This document shows positions 35,000 to 47,478 of a stretch of 64,000 bases of DNA, piece by piece. The position numbers and the translations under genes were made by a program. The notes below the pieces were generated by a model. That model was not told the origin of the DNA and made no database searches. It saw only the letters and a program-made list of their open reading frames with translations. Each line of letters starts with the position of its first letter. The first letter of the stretch is position 1. Source of the stretch: Trema orientale (taxonomy: Eukaryota > Streptophyta > Magnoliopsida > Rosales > Cannabaceae). The stretch covers positions 255,994-319,993 of the forward strand of contig JXTC01000142.1 of NCBI GenBank assembly GCA_002914845.1. The letters run 5' to 3'.

Positions 35000-36640
35000 A
35001 GCTATTGCAACGACAATGTCGTCGTAACTAGTATTTAATTAATTGAAATTAATTACAGAATTAATTAAAAAAAAGAGCTATTTAATTGAATTGTTTCATT
35101 AGTTGAATGTATTACACAATTAATTGATTGAAATTAATCAACGATTATTTAAAAAAGAGCTATTTAATTAATTGAAATTAATTACACACTTAAGTTGAAA
35201 TCATTAGAGTTGTTATTTGTGTCTCCGAAAAATTGAATGGATTTAGTTGAATTGTTTGTATTAGTTTTTTTTCTTCTGGGTACAACCCTTAAGTCTAGGT
35301 ATAAGGTAGCTCAACTAGTTTGTTATAAAGATTTAACTACAGCATTTCAGAAAAAAATTTGGGTTAATATGAAATTCTTGATAAAGGAGTTTTCTATTTT
35401 GATCCTCTAGTTGTTTGCTTCTCAGGATAATGAATTGATTTACGAAGCAAGTATTTTCTCTTAATTAATTAGATAAGTATTTTCTGGGATAATACATAAG
35501 TTTTACAATGAAATTTTGATGAATGCATACTATTGCAAATGTGGTAGCTCAGGTAGGTTGGTGGTATTAAGATTTTACTAGTAAATTATAAAGTCTACTG
35601 TGTCTAGATTGAGGGGACTATATTTTAGTTGGAATTAATAGAGTGAAAGTACCAATTTCATCATGATAATATTTTCTGCTCCCAATTTGCGATTAAAAGT
35701 GACTGAGGACATGGTTGAAGGTTGAAAGCATGTTGAAAAGTAAGAACATAGTGGCTCCTTGTATTGGCTTCACTTGTTGTTTTTTGTTATATTTCTAGTT
35801 GGAACGAATGTTATGCTTTTAGATCAATGGGTTTGATTTAAGAAGTTTTTTGAAGCCTTATATTATCTATTTATTGGATTAGTGTTTATCCCATAGTTTA
35901 CTGAATTTGATTTTATTGATAACATAATATTAATTAACAAGAAATTTAGGACACGTTTGTTGCCCCGTATTTTAATGTATTATATTGTATTATGTTGAAT
36001 TGTATTGTATTATTTTAATACAATACTATGTTTGATTTTGTATTGCATTAAGAGTGATTGTATTGTATTATATTAATTATCAACTTTTTTAAAAAATTAG
36101 AATTAAGTGACTTTCTTTTTTCTTTTTTTTTTTGAGACAATCAAAATCAAAATTCTAATTTTAGAGAAGTATTATTTTCAAGAATTAATTAGACAAATAA
36201 GACATTCTAGAAACTCATTTCAAAAAATATCACTTTTATAAATCTATTTAGGAAAATAACATTTGGAAAATACCATTTTGTGAAATTTAATTTATAAGTA
36301 TACCACTTTCTAAGAGAATTTTTGAATAACATTTTAAAAAATTTATTTAGAAAAGTAACACTTTCGAAAAAGCCTTATCAAATAAATTAACAGTCTAAGG
36401 ATCGTGGTATTGTTTTACCTATAGTGATGACCTAGTCATCACAATAGGTGAAATTAAATTAGGATATTAATTTAAAAATCGTAAATTTAATTGATGAAAA
36501 AAAAAGTAATTAAAAATAATTAGATCTATTGCGACGACTGTGGTTGTTAAAAAATGTGACGGTCAAAATTCCGCATCAATAATTTCAATAAAAATGAGCG
36601 AAAATTGAAATGGTGTGTCGCATATAGAGCGACAACATAC
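35000..36640. other. Interior of the CACTA-like element, left part
   Basis: AT-rich with ATTAATTGAAATTAATTAC repeats (35030-35200) and a TATTGTATTATATTG-rich stretch (35960-36080) that looks like another small TIR element end (ACACGTTTGTTGCCCCGTAT). No coding capacity seen. Confidence 0.4.
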
Positions 36641-36651
36641 TGCCTATTGCG

Positions 36652-36976
36652 ATGATATGTCGCAATAGGGTGTCATATCTTAAACCTGGTGTGAAGCTCC
36701 CCTTGGTACCAGTCGCCTCATTTTGCCATTTTTCCCCCATCTCTTGTCTCCTTCACTCTCTAACCTCCCATTCTTGCTCACAAACTCCTTCATTTCCCTA
36801 TTTAACTCATTCTCCTTTCTCTTTTTTTTTTTTCTCTCCTCATTACAGAATATTTCTTCCCTCCCCCTTTCTCTCTCCATTTCATACTCTATCTCCGCTG
36901 GAAAATGTACATGACAAATTGCCTTCACTCACTGCCGTGAACCTCGACCTCCCTCACTCCACCCGATTCTTGAAGG
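36652..36976 (+). other. Pyrimidine-rich leader-like segment with a splice donor
   Basis: A C/T-rich stretch of about 250 bases, then less biased sequence ending GAAG|GTAATT at 36975/36976. An open frame of 114 codons crosses it but looks compositional. It may be the first exon of the former transposase transcript or of a captured host gene. Confidence 0.35.
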
Positions 36977-37807
36977 TAATTATTTACTTTTATTAATAAT
37001 TTAATATTATGTATTTATAATTTAATATTATTTATAATGTAATTTGTTATTATAATACAATGTGATATTGATTTATGTAGGATTTATTGTGGAATTTGTG
37101 GAATTGAGTTAGAGTTTTTGTGGACTAAATTTTTTGAGGTTAGATTTTTATTATGGATATGAATATTTGGATTTAGGTATTTTGTGGTTTATGATTTTTT
37201 GCAATTTAGGTTAATGTGAAATGATTGATATTTTTGTTGGTTTATGGATTTAATAAATCAAGAAATGGTGGTAGTAATTATGGTAATGATTATATGGATT
37301 TTGAATATTATGGATTTGTTAGTTTATGTTTATGAAAAATTATAGATTTGTTAGTTTAAGAATAAGTTAGATTTTGGATGTGAGAGATTGAGAAATTATG
37401 TACAATATTAGAATAGACAATGCAAGATGTAAATAAGCTTGATGTAAATAAAATCATAATGTTTTAAAAATTAATAAATAATTATAATTTAATTTTGATA
37501 GCTAGAAAAAGTAACAAATTACAAAATAAATAGAAAAAGTAAGAAAATTACAAAAATAAAAAAATTAGAAAAAAGTAACATAATTGGAACATAACAAAAA
37601 GTAACAAAATTACAAATTAAGAATACAAATTAATGAATAAGAAAAATTAATGGACAAATTTTTTTTTTTTTTTTGAAAATTGGAAATAAATAAGTATCAA
37701 ATAATGAATAAGTAAATAAATAATATTAAAGATAAATTAAAAAATTGAAATAATCTATAAAATTAAAAATAAGATTGAATTTAAATATAAGTAAATAATT
37801 AAAATTA

Positions 37808-37813
37808 GGAATA

Positions 37814-37863
<50 letters not shown>

Positions 37864-37943
37864 TGATGATGATAATAATAATAATAAGGAAATAAGAACT
37901 AACTAAAATTAAATTTCAATAAATGATTTAACAAAAAAAAGTA

Positions 37944-37993
<50 letters not shown>

Positions 37994-37994
37994 G
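37808..37994. repeat. Two (AAT)n microsatellites
   Basis: Long trinucleotide runs at 37808-37887 (with an internal GATGATGATGAT) and 37946-37993, separated by about 60 unique bases. The reverse-strand leucine run in the minus frame there is an artefact. Confidence 0.95.
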
Positions 37995-38389
37995 CAAGAA
38001 AATGATTTATCATTTAAATTTGTATATATGATATAGTTATATCTATTCGTGTTGCGACTTGTCATGACGGAGATGGGGTTTGCCGAACCTCTCCCAGACC
38101 CAACTAAGATTCTCACTCCATGCCAATCAGATATTTATATTTCTAGTTTTATATTATTTACTAATACTTATTATTTTTACATTATTATAATCTAATTTGT
38201 ATAATTATTTTTTGTTACTGCACCTCTTCCTAAGTAGCGTTTTATATCTCGTTCTAATACAATTTCCACCTTTCCAACCACTACCCCCACCATCTCAAGA
38301 GAATGAGCAGCTCTGTATATAATTATTAGATACTCAGACAGTTTGAGTAGCTTCGTGCATATGTGTTTTGGACCACTCTTAGTGCACAA

Positions 38390-38460
38390 TTAGCATCATC
38401 TTCATAGCAGCCTGATCAAGTGAATGAGAATGTGGACGAGGATGAGCATTTAGGGGGACT
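38390..38460 (+). pseudogene. Possible transposase C-terminal fossil
   Basis: Plus-strand frame QPDQVNENVDEDEHLGGLLA followed by a stop at 38449-38451, preceded by a stop and low-complexity sequence. An acidic tail of this kind would suit the end of a CACTA transposase gene. The fragment is too short to be sure. Confidence 0.3.
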
Positions 38461-39044
38461 ATTAGCCTAGGGTGGCTCCCTTGTTTTTTTTTTTTTGTTT
38501 TTTTTTTTTTCGAATGGTTAGTTTATGATATTAATTATTTTAGTCTATGTTTTATGTAGTTTTCAATGATATTTTAAAATATAATTTAATGGTGAAAACA
38601 CCATCCTAAAATTAATATTTAATTCATTTTATTAGCATAATAAATAAATTATATTTGAATATTTTAAATAAAAAATTATTTTAAACAATCACTATTGCAA
38701 CGACTTATGTACTCGCAATAGACTAAGTCAAATGATTTTTTTTTTAATTTATAATTTTAATCTTGTGATGACATGTCGTCTCAATAAACAAAAAATAAAA
38801 AATATATTGCGACGATATGTTGTCACAATAAATCATTTAAAAATTATTTTTAATAAAAAATTTGAAATTTAAAACATTATAACGATGATAATAGTCGTTG
38901 TTACTGAGATTACTATAAAAACAACAATAAAAGGGGGAGGGGTAGTCGTCGCAATTGAACAATACGACGACGAGAATTTGTCATCGCAATAGGATATAGC
39001 GACAGCAAACGATGCTATTGCGTCGCAATAGTGTCTTTTTCCAT

Positions 39045-39180
39045 GATCGACCCAACATAACATGCCCGTCCTCATAGATTATTGACGATGCAGCCTGGCT
39101 CATCCATGCAAAGTTGCCACCTGGGATTACTGAATACCATAGAAAAGTTATAGTCATGGGCTTCAACTTTTGGTGTTAAA
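39045..39180 (-). pseudogene. Unrecognised gene-like fragment
   Basis: The minus strand gives WYSVIPGGNFAWMSQAASSI then IYEDGHVMLG, more protein-like in composition than its surroundings and immediately outside the CACTA-like right end. I do not recognise the family. It could be a broken exon or a chance frame. Confidence 0.25.
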
Positions 39181-39685
39181 ATCCTGGAATTGGAAAATCA
39201 ATGAGCTGAAACACTTTCGGAAAAAATATATAAATATACTTTTTTAAGCTTATTTTCATAAATATCCATTTTATTTTTATTTCGCTAATACTCATTTTTT
39301 GAAAAATATATACTGCAAATATTTTATACGTGAAATGTATTCTGAGTATACATTTTATGAATAAAAATTATACCTAATTGCCAGTGTGCATTTAAAAATG
39401 TGTATTGTAATCAAAATTTACACTATAAACGTAAATCAAAGATAAATATTTACATTATAAATATATATCACACATATTTTACACATGAAATATATATTTA
39501 AAAAGGTACAAGTGTAATATTGAAATAAATAGAAAACGATATTTGTTGAATATAAGGTACAAAATAGGTACTTGGTGTAAATTTCTCAACACTTTCTCGA
39601 AATGATTGGGCTTATATCAAGGTCACTTAAACTCTGAAAAAACACATAAATACCCATTTTCTAAAGCATATTTATATAAACACTT
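39181..39685. other. Intergenic with degenerate TATAC-rich repeats
   Basis: A related but more diverged copy of the tandem unit that follows lies around 39290-39450 (TATACTGCAAATATTTTATAC, GAAATGTATTC). No gene. Confidence 0.5.
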
Positions 39686-39687
39686 GT

Positions 39688-40030
39688 TTTTTATTCTTAA
39701 TTGATTGATACCTATTTGTATACTCATTTTTTGAGAAATGTATACTACACATATTTTATACATGAAATGTATATGTGTGTAAATTTCAAGTATAAAAATC
39801 ATACCTAAAAATCGATATATATATTTTACTATGTATACCACTCGTGCAAATATCGTTTTTTATTCTTAATCGATTGATACCTATTTGTATACTTATTTTT
39901 TTAGAAACGTATACTATACGTATTTTATACATGAAATGTACACTTATGTAAATTTCAAGTATAAAAATTATACCTAAAAATCGGTATATATATATATATA
40001 TATATTTTACTACGTATACAACGGGTATAT
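39688..40030. repeat. Tandem duplication, period about 166 bases
   Basis: Two adjacent units begin TTTTTATTCTTAAT(T/C)GATTGATACC and share ATTTTATACATGAAATGTA and TATACCTAAAAATCG. They differ by a few substitutions and by the length of a TA run. The two similar minus frames (39623-39841 and 39786-40055) simply reflect the duplication. Confidence 0.85.
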
Positions 40031-40267
40031 ATTTACACTGTAAAACATATACCACTCGTGTAAATATATATAATACATATTTAATATGAAATGTTTACTT
40101 AAAGAACGGATATGAAACTACTAAAAATAAAAAAGTGGGTACCAAGCCTAAATTTTATTTTGAGAATTGAGACTTTGATATCTTGGGCCTCATGTTTATT
40201 TTTCTTTTTTATTGATTAGTTGCAGACAGGTCCTAACTCCCACAACTAGTCTACTATCAATTCATTT

Positions 40268-40800
40268 TTGGGCTTTTTAGATAAATAGCCAAATTTTGGA
40301 TCATAGTTTACAAAATGACCATTTTCATACACTATATAATAATAGCCAAATTTTGAAAATTATTTAAAAAATAGCTATTTTTCATATTTAGTTTGCCATT
40401 CCCCAGCCCTATCCCGTTTACATCCCTACTTGGTATATCTACTTATTACCAGCTTTAGTTTATGTACTAATATATTAGATTTTGTATTAGGTACATTACA
40501 TTTTATACTTGGTATAGACGTTATTTTACTATAACATTTAAAAAATAAATATTTACTTAAAATATATCAGACTTCGGTGATTTTATTATAAATCTTAAAA
40601 AGTATGTAGTTTATGGTCGTTTTATTTATAAAAATCTACATATGTAATACTATTTCCAAAATGGGCTTCTGAGTTAAATGACCGAATTTTGGATCATAAT
40701 TTGCAAAATGATCATTTTTCTAAATACTCAAAGAATAGCTAAATTTTAAAAATTATTTTAAAAATAGCCATTTTCATATTTAATATATCAAATATATTGA
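40268..40800. repeat. Direct repeat pair (40268-40395 and 40665-40795)
   Basis: Both contain AATTTTGGATCATA, GCAAAATGATCATTTTTC or its variant, and AAAAATAGC(T/C)ATTTTTCATATTTA. They flank a stretch with family B phrases (TACATTACATTTTATACTTGG). No coding potential. Confidence 0.65.
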
Positions 40801-41416
40801 TTTAGTTTTTTAAAAAAATTGATTTATTTTTTAGAAAATAGATTTATTATTTCAAAAATTGATTTACTTTATAAAAAAATAGATCTATTAAAAAATGGCT
40901 ACTTCATCAAAATAAAACCATAAAATGCTCATTTATTAAATAGGCGCAAGAAACAGCCATTTTTTAAATTGATCTTAAAAAAATAGACTTCTTAGAAATT
41001 CTCTTCCAAAATTGCTATCCAGCCTGAATAGCGTAAAACTACTCCTTACATACGTCAGGCTGACATAAGCTGTACTGGACCCTAACATGGCTGCCGAAAG
41101 CTTGCATTGTGATGTAGGCCCAGGGAGAAGTTCTACTTTTCACTTTCTTCTTCTTTTGCTGATATTTCACTTTTTTGCGTATATCTATTAGATTAACCGT
41201 CAAACTACCGTCAAACTTTGTACACGTAGCATTCGCTAATTTCAATCCTTATTATCATCTCTCTTTTCATGTTAAGATGTTTTATTCTTATAATAAATTA
41301 TTTCATACCCTGGTTTTTCAGTTAATAGTATAATGTGGTAATGATTATATCTCTTTTAATACTCTGGAGTCTGAGGTTCTAAGTTCTATTCTCTGTTTAA
41401 AAAGAAAAAAAAAAAT

Positions 41417-41494
41417 ACCGATTTTGTTCAAGCAAATTCAAGAATTACAACTAATGCCGATTTTGTTCAAGCAAATTCAAGAATTACAACTCCA
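41417..41494. repeat. 39-bp tandem duplication
   Basis: The unit beginning CCGATTTTGTTCAAGCAAAT and ending ATTACAACTAATG at 41417-41455 is repeated at 41456, identical until the last few bases. Confidence 0.9.
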
Positions 41495-42630
41495 ATGTGT
41501 TTTAGTGTGTCCACTAATGTGTAATGTTGCCTAATAATTTTCGAGTTCCGGGTACTTATAAATTTTATAGTGTATTAATTAGTTACAACTTACAAGTTCT
41601 TGAAAATTTTAAGATACCATAGAATTTGTCACACAATAAAAAGCTTATAAAGTCCAAAACACAAGGAGGCCCCAGTCCATTGTCTTGCACAAAAACGATA
41701 TGATGATGCTTTCTGCATGGGGGCAAAGCGTGCATGCATGCACTCATAATATCACATGATCATCTCTCCCTAATATCATATAATATGGTTCAATAAACTT
41801 ACCATATAGTCTTTGAAGCTCAATGAATTAGAATATTAAAGTTTGCATATATAGCGTTTGTCTGTAGGAATAAAATTAATAAATAAGAATAATGATATTG
41901 TAAAGAGAAGAAGGAAAACAAAAAGGAAAAAGAAAAAGTCTAGTTGGTCTCCCATTGACAGGAAAATGGATTTCTATTCATAAGCGCTTTTGAGCTTTCT
42001 CTTGCACCAATGCCCAACAAGAATCCATCTCATTGCATAAGAAGATGACACTCACTACCAAAGCAAAGCAAAGAACAAATAAAGAAGATGATCGGTGATG
42101 TTGATTGATATATATACAAAAGAACATTCTGCATAGGCAAATTTATCTGGCTGTACATAACCAAAGCTGTTTTTTTTGTTTTTTGTTTTTTGGATTATAT
42201 ATATATATACACACACAGATATATATATATTTTTTGAAATGTCCATAGTGAATTTATATCCCAACCATCTACATATATATGTAATAAGTTTGTAGTAAAA
42301 TAAAGTATTATATATGTGAAGTGTACTAGCAATATTTTTTTCTTTGACAATTTAACGAGCGACTTTTTTTTTCCTTAAATTTTTTTAATAAGAAGGGAAA
42401 ATTTGAAATTTAGATCTTAGTATATGAAATTTGTGTAATTATCAATCTAAGTTAAGTTTTTTTACCACAATTAATCGGCAATTTAAGCGTGTTATACACG
42501 TTGATGATCAATGTGTCCCCCGGTTAAAAAGCAAATTAATAATAAACTGTTTTCCTTTATGGCTCGTGATTGTTTTCGGCTGGACCCATTTGAATATTCA
42601 ATATGCAGGGCGGAGCCAAGCAATCCAAAA
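41495..42630. other. Intergenic
   Basis: No gene supported. (TA)n and (CA)n runs occur at 42199-42230. Minus frame 42055-42264 and plus frames at 42431-42732 are short and featureless. Confidence 0.45.
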
Positions 42631-42803
42631 GGTCCCCATCTAATAGGTATTTTCTTTTACCTATACATTTTTTTAGCCGTTTTTCTCTCTCCAACTTATG
42701 AAAAAAAAACATGCATTATAAATTTTAATTAGATAAAATAATACATATACATAGGTAACAAATAAAATAGGTAACAAATAAAATACCTACTAGATTGGTG
42801 CCC
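42631..42803. mobile_element. MITE family A, copy 3 (short)
   Basis: The left end GGTCCCCATCTAATAGGTAT and the right end CTACTAGATTGGTGCCC are inverse. The internal CCGTTGGAT inverted pair is deleted, leaving about 170 bases. A duplicated AATAAAATAGGTAACA lies near the right end. Followed by ATATATATA. Confidence 0.75.
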
Positions 42804-45800
42804 ATATATATAAAACTACAAGGTGTATCTCTTATACTTATCTTTTTTAATTAAAATTTGATTAGTTTGTAATTTGTATGTTTATAAAAATTTTATAAAT
42901 CTAACAATTTTATTTTTGATAATATGACACTCATAACAAGATTATTATAAAATGCTTTTAAGATATGAAAATTCATCGAACATATTCTATTATCATTTGG
43001 AGACACTATTAAATATTTCAATACATTTTTTTAGTATTATTATTGTATTAAAAAAAATTAAAATGTTCTGGCTCCACTACTGTCAATATGGATTATATTG
43101 CAAAAGGAAAGATTTGGGTATGCTTAATTTGTATTGGAAATTTCCCACAGGTCCTTTCTGTCATACTCATGCGGGGTCTTCCATAGTTCTACATGTGTAT
43201 AGCTCATTAATGGGAAGCTGCTAAGCTTACCAATCTGCACTCGTGGATGTAAATTATTATTATTATTATTATTATTATTTTTGCAGTATGTCTAATCCGG
43301 CTCATAATGTTGTTCATATATGATTATGAACATTAATTGCAATATGCAAAAAGGATTAATTTAAACAAACATGTCTAGTCTCAAACAAATTTATCTCATC
43401 TTAAACTTCAACATTATAAATAACTGTGGTTATATTTGAGAAAAAAAGAGTTTAATTATATTAAAACCACGAAACTATATAATATGTATTTAAAAGCGTG
43501 GGTCTCTAATCACCTCCTGATATTCAACATGTAAGGGCCCACGAAGAATATACCACTTTGAATGTTGAGTTTCTTCATCACTTCACGGTGATAAAATATT
43601 GGTCCCTGAATTTTGTTGCAAATAAAACACAGAGGATAATGGAATATTGTATCCTCTCGTTTATCACGAGGGCATAAATCAAAGCTATGGTATGTCACGG
43701 TGCCACGTGAAAGATAGGCAACAAATTAAGACCCTCACCAGCTGCATAATTTTGTATGTATCTCCTCAGACATTAATCTACAGATAAAATCAGAAACGCC
43801 CTGTTGTATTGCTGTAAATCATATGTTATATGTATCCATTCTTGTCTTTTCCAGAGCACGACAAAGAATCAAGCATTATTCCAAAAACATTTATGGCTGC
43901 ATAAAATTATGTGAAGGGGCTAGATCTGAATTCGAGTTTTGCTTGCTTCCGTTTCATATTATTATTAAGAGAAATACTACTTTTGGACCGATCTCCGTCG
44001 TCTATTAATGTGGGCTATGAGAAATATTACCGTTTGTTGGATCTCAACCGTCTATTAAAGTGAGCCTCTCCACTGTGAAATTGGTCTGCCCTCTATTATT
44101 GATTGCCTACTGATTGTTTGGTCCATATCATGCGCGCGTCTTCGACCTGCTTGCGTTCACAGTTCACGTGGCCACTTAGAAAATATTAGGAAAGGAGACA
44201 AGTACGGCCGCAGCCTTGTTCTTTTAAGTAAATAAGTACCTCATTCTACCAAATATCAGGAGCAAAACAAGACAATTCCACAATTAGTACCAGCGCCTTT
44301 GGTTAGCTTCTTTATATATATATATGTATATATACACACACGAGCAGTACTGGAAAATTGCACGTATTGGTTTTGGCTTTTGTGGACTGTAAAGTAGAGT
44401 AGATATTAGATATAAGGTTTTGGGAGGAAATGAATGCCTAACTAATATTTTTTTCGTGTTTATTTACCTTTTAAAAGTTGGAATTAGAATCAATAATTTT
44501 TTTAGTCAGATCAGATTTTTTTTCCCGTAATTCTCCTAATTATGTGAGGTTCCACAATTTTTTTCCCCCTAAATTTGTAAATTGAACAAATAATAAATAG
44601 AAAAAAGAGACACACTAATCCTCCCAATTCTTTTTCATGATTGAAGATAGGTTCGTTAACATTTAGACGGAAGAAATTAAAAGCTACTTTAAACGAACAC
44701 AATCTGAAAAATTATTGCTCTTGCTAATTGAGAAATTTCTATGAATATGATTATCAGACCCAATTTGGTGGTGGGGTTCAACTCGGAGGCCGGAAATTTC
44801 TATGAACCTGAGATGTCATGTAGTTGTGGGGTTAGGCTTACAATATATATCTTAATAACTATTAGCTTAGGAATATTTTAGATATAATATAATCCTCTGT
44901 CTAATAATCTCGAAAGAATTAAAAATCACTAACTATAAGCATTCATTTAATAAGTGCATATATACTGCATGTAAAGGAAGTCTTGGCATAATAAATAGGT
45001 TCGTCGGTACGATGTTGGCATTTAGTGCATAAACGTGAGTCACATGCATGCAGAGGCTCTTAATCTCTTATCTAGTTAAGAGACTAATATGGGCCCAGCA
45101 AATAACGTAACTATTTATTTTAGCAATAAAGGATTCTCAATTTCCTGGGATTTAAATAAATATTGGTGCTTAGACAAGTCACTTTCATTCTTCCCTTTCG
45201 TTAAACTACGTGCCAAATATTTTTATATACCAACGTACATATGTAAATATGTATAATCACGAATAAATTTAACCTCATCAGAATCTTGGTAATAAATTGC
45301 TAGCAGTGAACCTCACAACTCATACTTGCATAAATCATATGCACTATTTTGGGTTAATTGGTCATAGCTAGCTAGATTGTTAGATACCTAATTGGAGGGG
45401 CCGGGGTTCATTTTGTTGCTTCAATTTTAGAGAAAAAGACTCTTTTGTATGGTAATGATATATAGACCGTTTTTATATCTAAGTGTATATATTCTATCCA
45501 TATAAGTATATGATCCAATGTTGGACACTCAAAACGTCCTTGGTGTGTGTGTATATATATAAGATTAATCTGGTGAGAAGAAAAGAACAAAGCGTGATAA
45601 AAGTAGCAATAAATAAAAGACGTACGGTGCATATGTGCCAGCTATATACCGTAGCAGTGCACTGCCACAGTTAGCTATATATGGATTTAGCGGCATCGCT
45701 ATTGCTATATCGATCGGCGCTTATCTCGGACTCGAGGAAGAATGTATACCACAACTGTCTCTATATGCCTAACTTCACCTCTCAAATATTGCTTATATAT

Positions 45801-47100
45801 AAGTGAAAGGGACCACTAGAACTAAAGCCAGCTACTACATCATGAATCATGAATAGACTAATTTACTCAATATTTGATTTAAACAACTCTTATTAATTCC
45901 AGTCTAATTAAGTAAATTCATTCAAGGTCCAAATTACAATATCTCAAATTATTAATGAGTGCTAATGGACATATAGCCTTTTGTCGCCAAGAAGCCACTT
46001 GCATAGTGACTCAGTATATATTTTTTTGTGGGGGGCATATTTACATTTTGTATACATATATCATTAAAAATAGAGCATGTTCTGTGAAAGTAACCATGTC
46101 AAATATTGCTATGGTAGATATTAAAGGGTAAAAGGCTATGGTTTATTGTCTAATATGCCATTAAAAACACGTTGATTCTTGAAGTATCAACGAACCAAGT
46201 TGTGTAATTAAATAAAATATTGCCTTAAGACTTGAGAGACAAAAAAAAGTTTTAGTTTCTGATCGGATGAAACAATTAAAGATAAGCGTAAAAATAAATT
46301 ATAATAATAGGCTAATTTGTCTTTGTACTATATATATTAAGGGCAATTAGTTGACTCGGCTTTCCAGTCTTTCTGTTTTTATTTATTTTTTATTTCTTAA
46401 ATGCTCACAAATTATTTTCATGAGCATTTATGAAGATGTACTAATTAGAATTTAGAAATACAGTTGAGGGGCAGTTGCTTAGGGATAGATAGTTAATTGA
46501 ATTCTGTCTGACATGAAGCTAGGGATAAAGTTACGTGTATGGTTCAGCAAAAGCTGACCGAGGCGCTTTGTTCGACCAATGATCATATAAATCGAACACC
46601 CAACCCGATAAAGGGAAAAAAATAAATAAAAAAAGACTATGAATATTAATTTATATATGTTATAGTAAGCCAGACCATATCCATTAACCATTATATAATA
46701 TTCTAGAAAAATTATTGAAAGCTCCTTTAAATATTTTAGTGCTTGCTGATTTGATCTGCAAATGCATATCAAAAGTATAAGAAAATAAGAGGTTCTAGCT
46801 TTTCATTTTTATGTTTTAGGAGTAAGGGAGAGAGAGTACTACATTAACAATGCCAGCCCCAAACAGACCAAAACAAACAAAAAAAAAATAAAAAAAATCA
46901 GACTTCTTAATTAAGGCCAAAAAGAAAATAAAAAGATAAAAAATTTCCTAATTAAGAATTATTACGACGTGGAGTCAATATTGTTGGTCTCATATACTTG
47001 CAATTAACTTTGTTGAAAAATATGTTATAGTGTACCAATATTATTTCTCATTTGTAGACTCTCTGCATCTTGTGGGGTTAAAAAAAAAAAAAAAAAAGAC
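42804..47100. other. Intergenic, 4.3 kb
   Basis: No gene, RNA gene or bounded transposon supported. An (ATT)n run is at 43255-43280 and (TA)n tracts at 44313-44340 and 45550-45562. Frames at 42952, 43510, 43823, 44511, 45408, 45483 and 46479 are short, overlap on opposite strands and show no domain. Confidence 0.5.
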
Positions 47101-47478
47101 ATTATAATATGTCCAATTATCTTTTCCAAGTAGGGTGAGATTATATATACCAATTAACATGCATATATGATACATGTAAGGTGTTAATTATGGATGGAGC
47201 TGGTAAGAATAGACAGGAGGAGTCATGAGAATTGAAGTTGAAGACTAACACAGTCCACAATCAGTTTCTTTTTCTGCACAGAAAGCGAACCTTCTCTTTT
47301 CCCTCATTATTACTCTCTCCAAACTTTTTCGACTATGTGTCTTTTGCCTTCCTCTCCTTGACCTCCTTAGTAGTAGTAGTACTAGTACCCCAGAAGTTTG
47401 TAGTCCAACACAGATGTTCATACCAACAAAACCAAATACACTTTAAATAAATAAAAATAAACTAAGAGCAAAAAGAAA
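47101..47478 (+). other. Promoter and 5' UTR of the cyclin gene
   Basis: A TTATATATACC stretch at 47141-47151 may be the TATA region. The leader holds upstream ATGs (for example 47232, opening a 72-codon frame) before the main ATG at 47479, so upstream-ORF control is possible if the transcript starts early. Confidence 0.4.

Larger units (their letters stand above)
34254..39033 (+). mobile_element. Decayed CACTA-like (En/Spm) DNA transposon
   Basis: The left end reads CACTATAACAAATG. The right end is the complement, CGCAATAGTG. Both ends and flanks carry the repeated palindromic motif GACGACAATGTCGTCGCAAT / TTGCGACGATATGTTGTC (34500, 34615, 35000, 36530, 36640-36665, 38700, 38770, 38815, 38950-39030), as in subterminal repeats of plant CACTA elements. 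The 3-bp flanks (TCC versus TCT) do not match perfectly, so the boundaries are approximate. No intact transposase remains. Confidence 0.6.

Noticed and set aside
36652..36996. 114-codon plus frame
   Set aside because: Serine/proline/phenylalanine composition follows from a C/T-rich tract; kept only as a leader-like segment.
37928..38116. Minus frame with a poly-leucine tail
   Set aside because: The leucines come from an (AAT)n microsatellite read in reverse.
34254..39033. Tandem GACGAC motifs as a CRISPR-like or regulatory array
   Set aside because: Spacing is irregular, copies are in both orientations and are concentrated at element ends, as for CACTA subterminal repeats.
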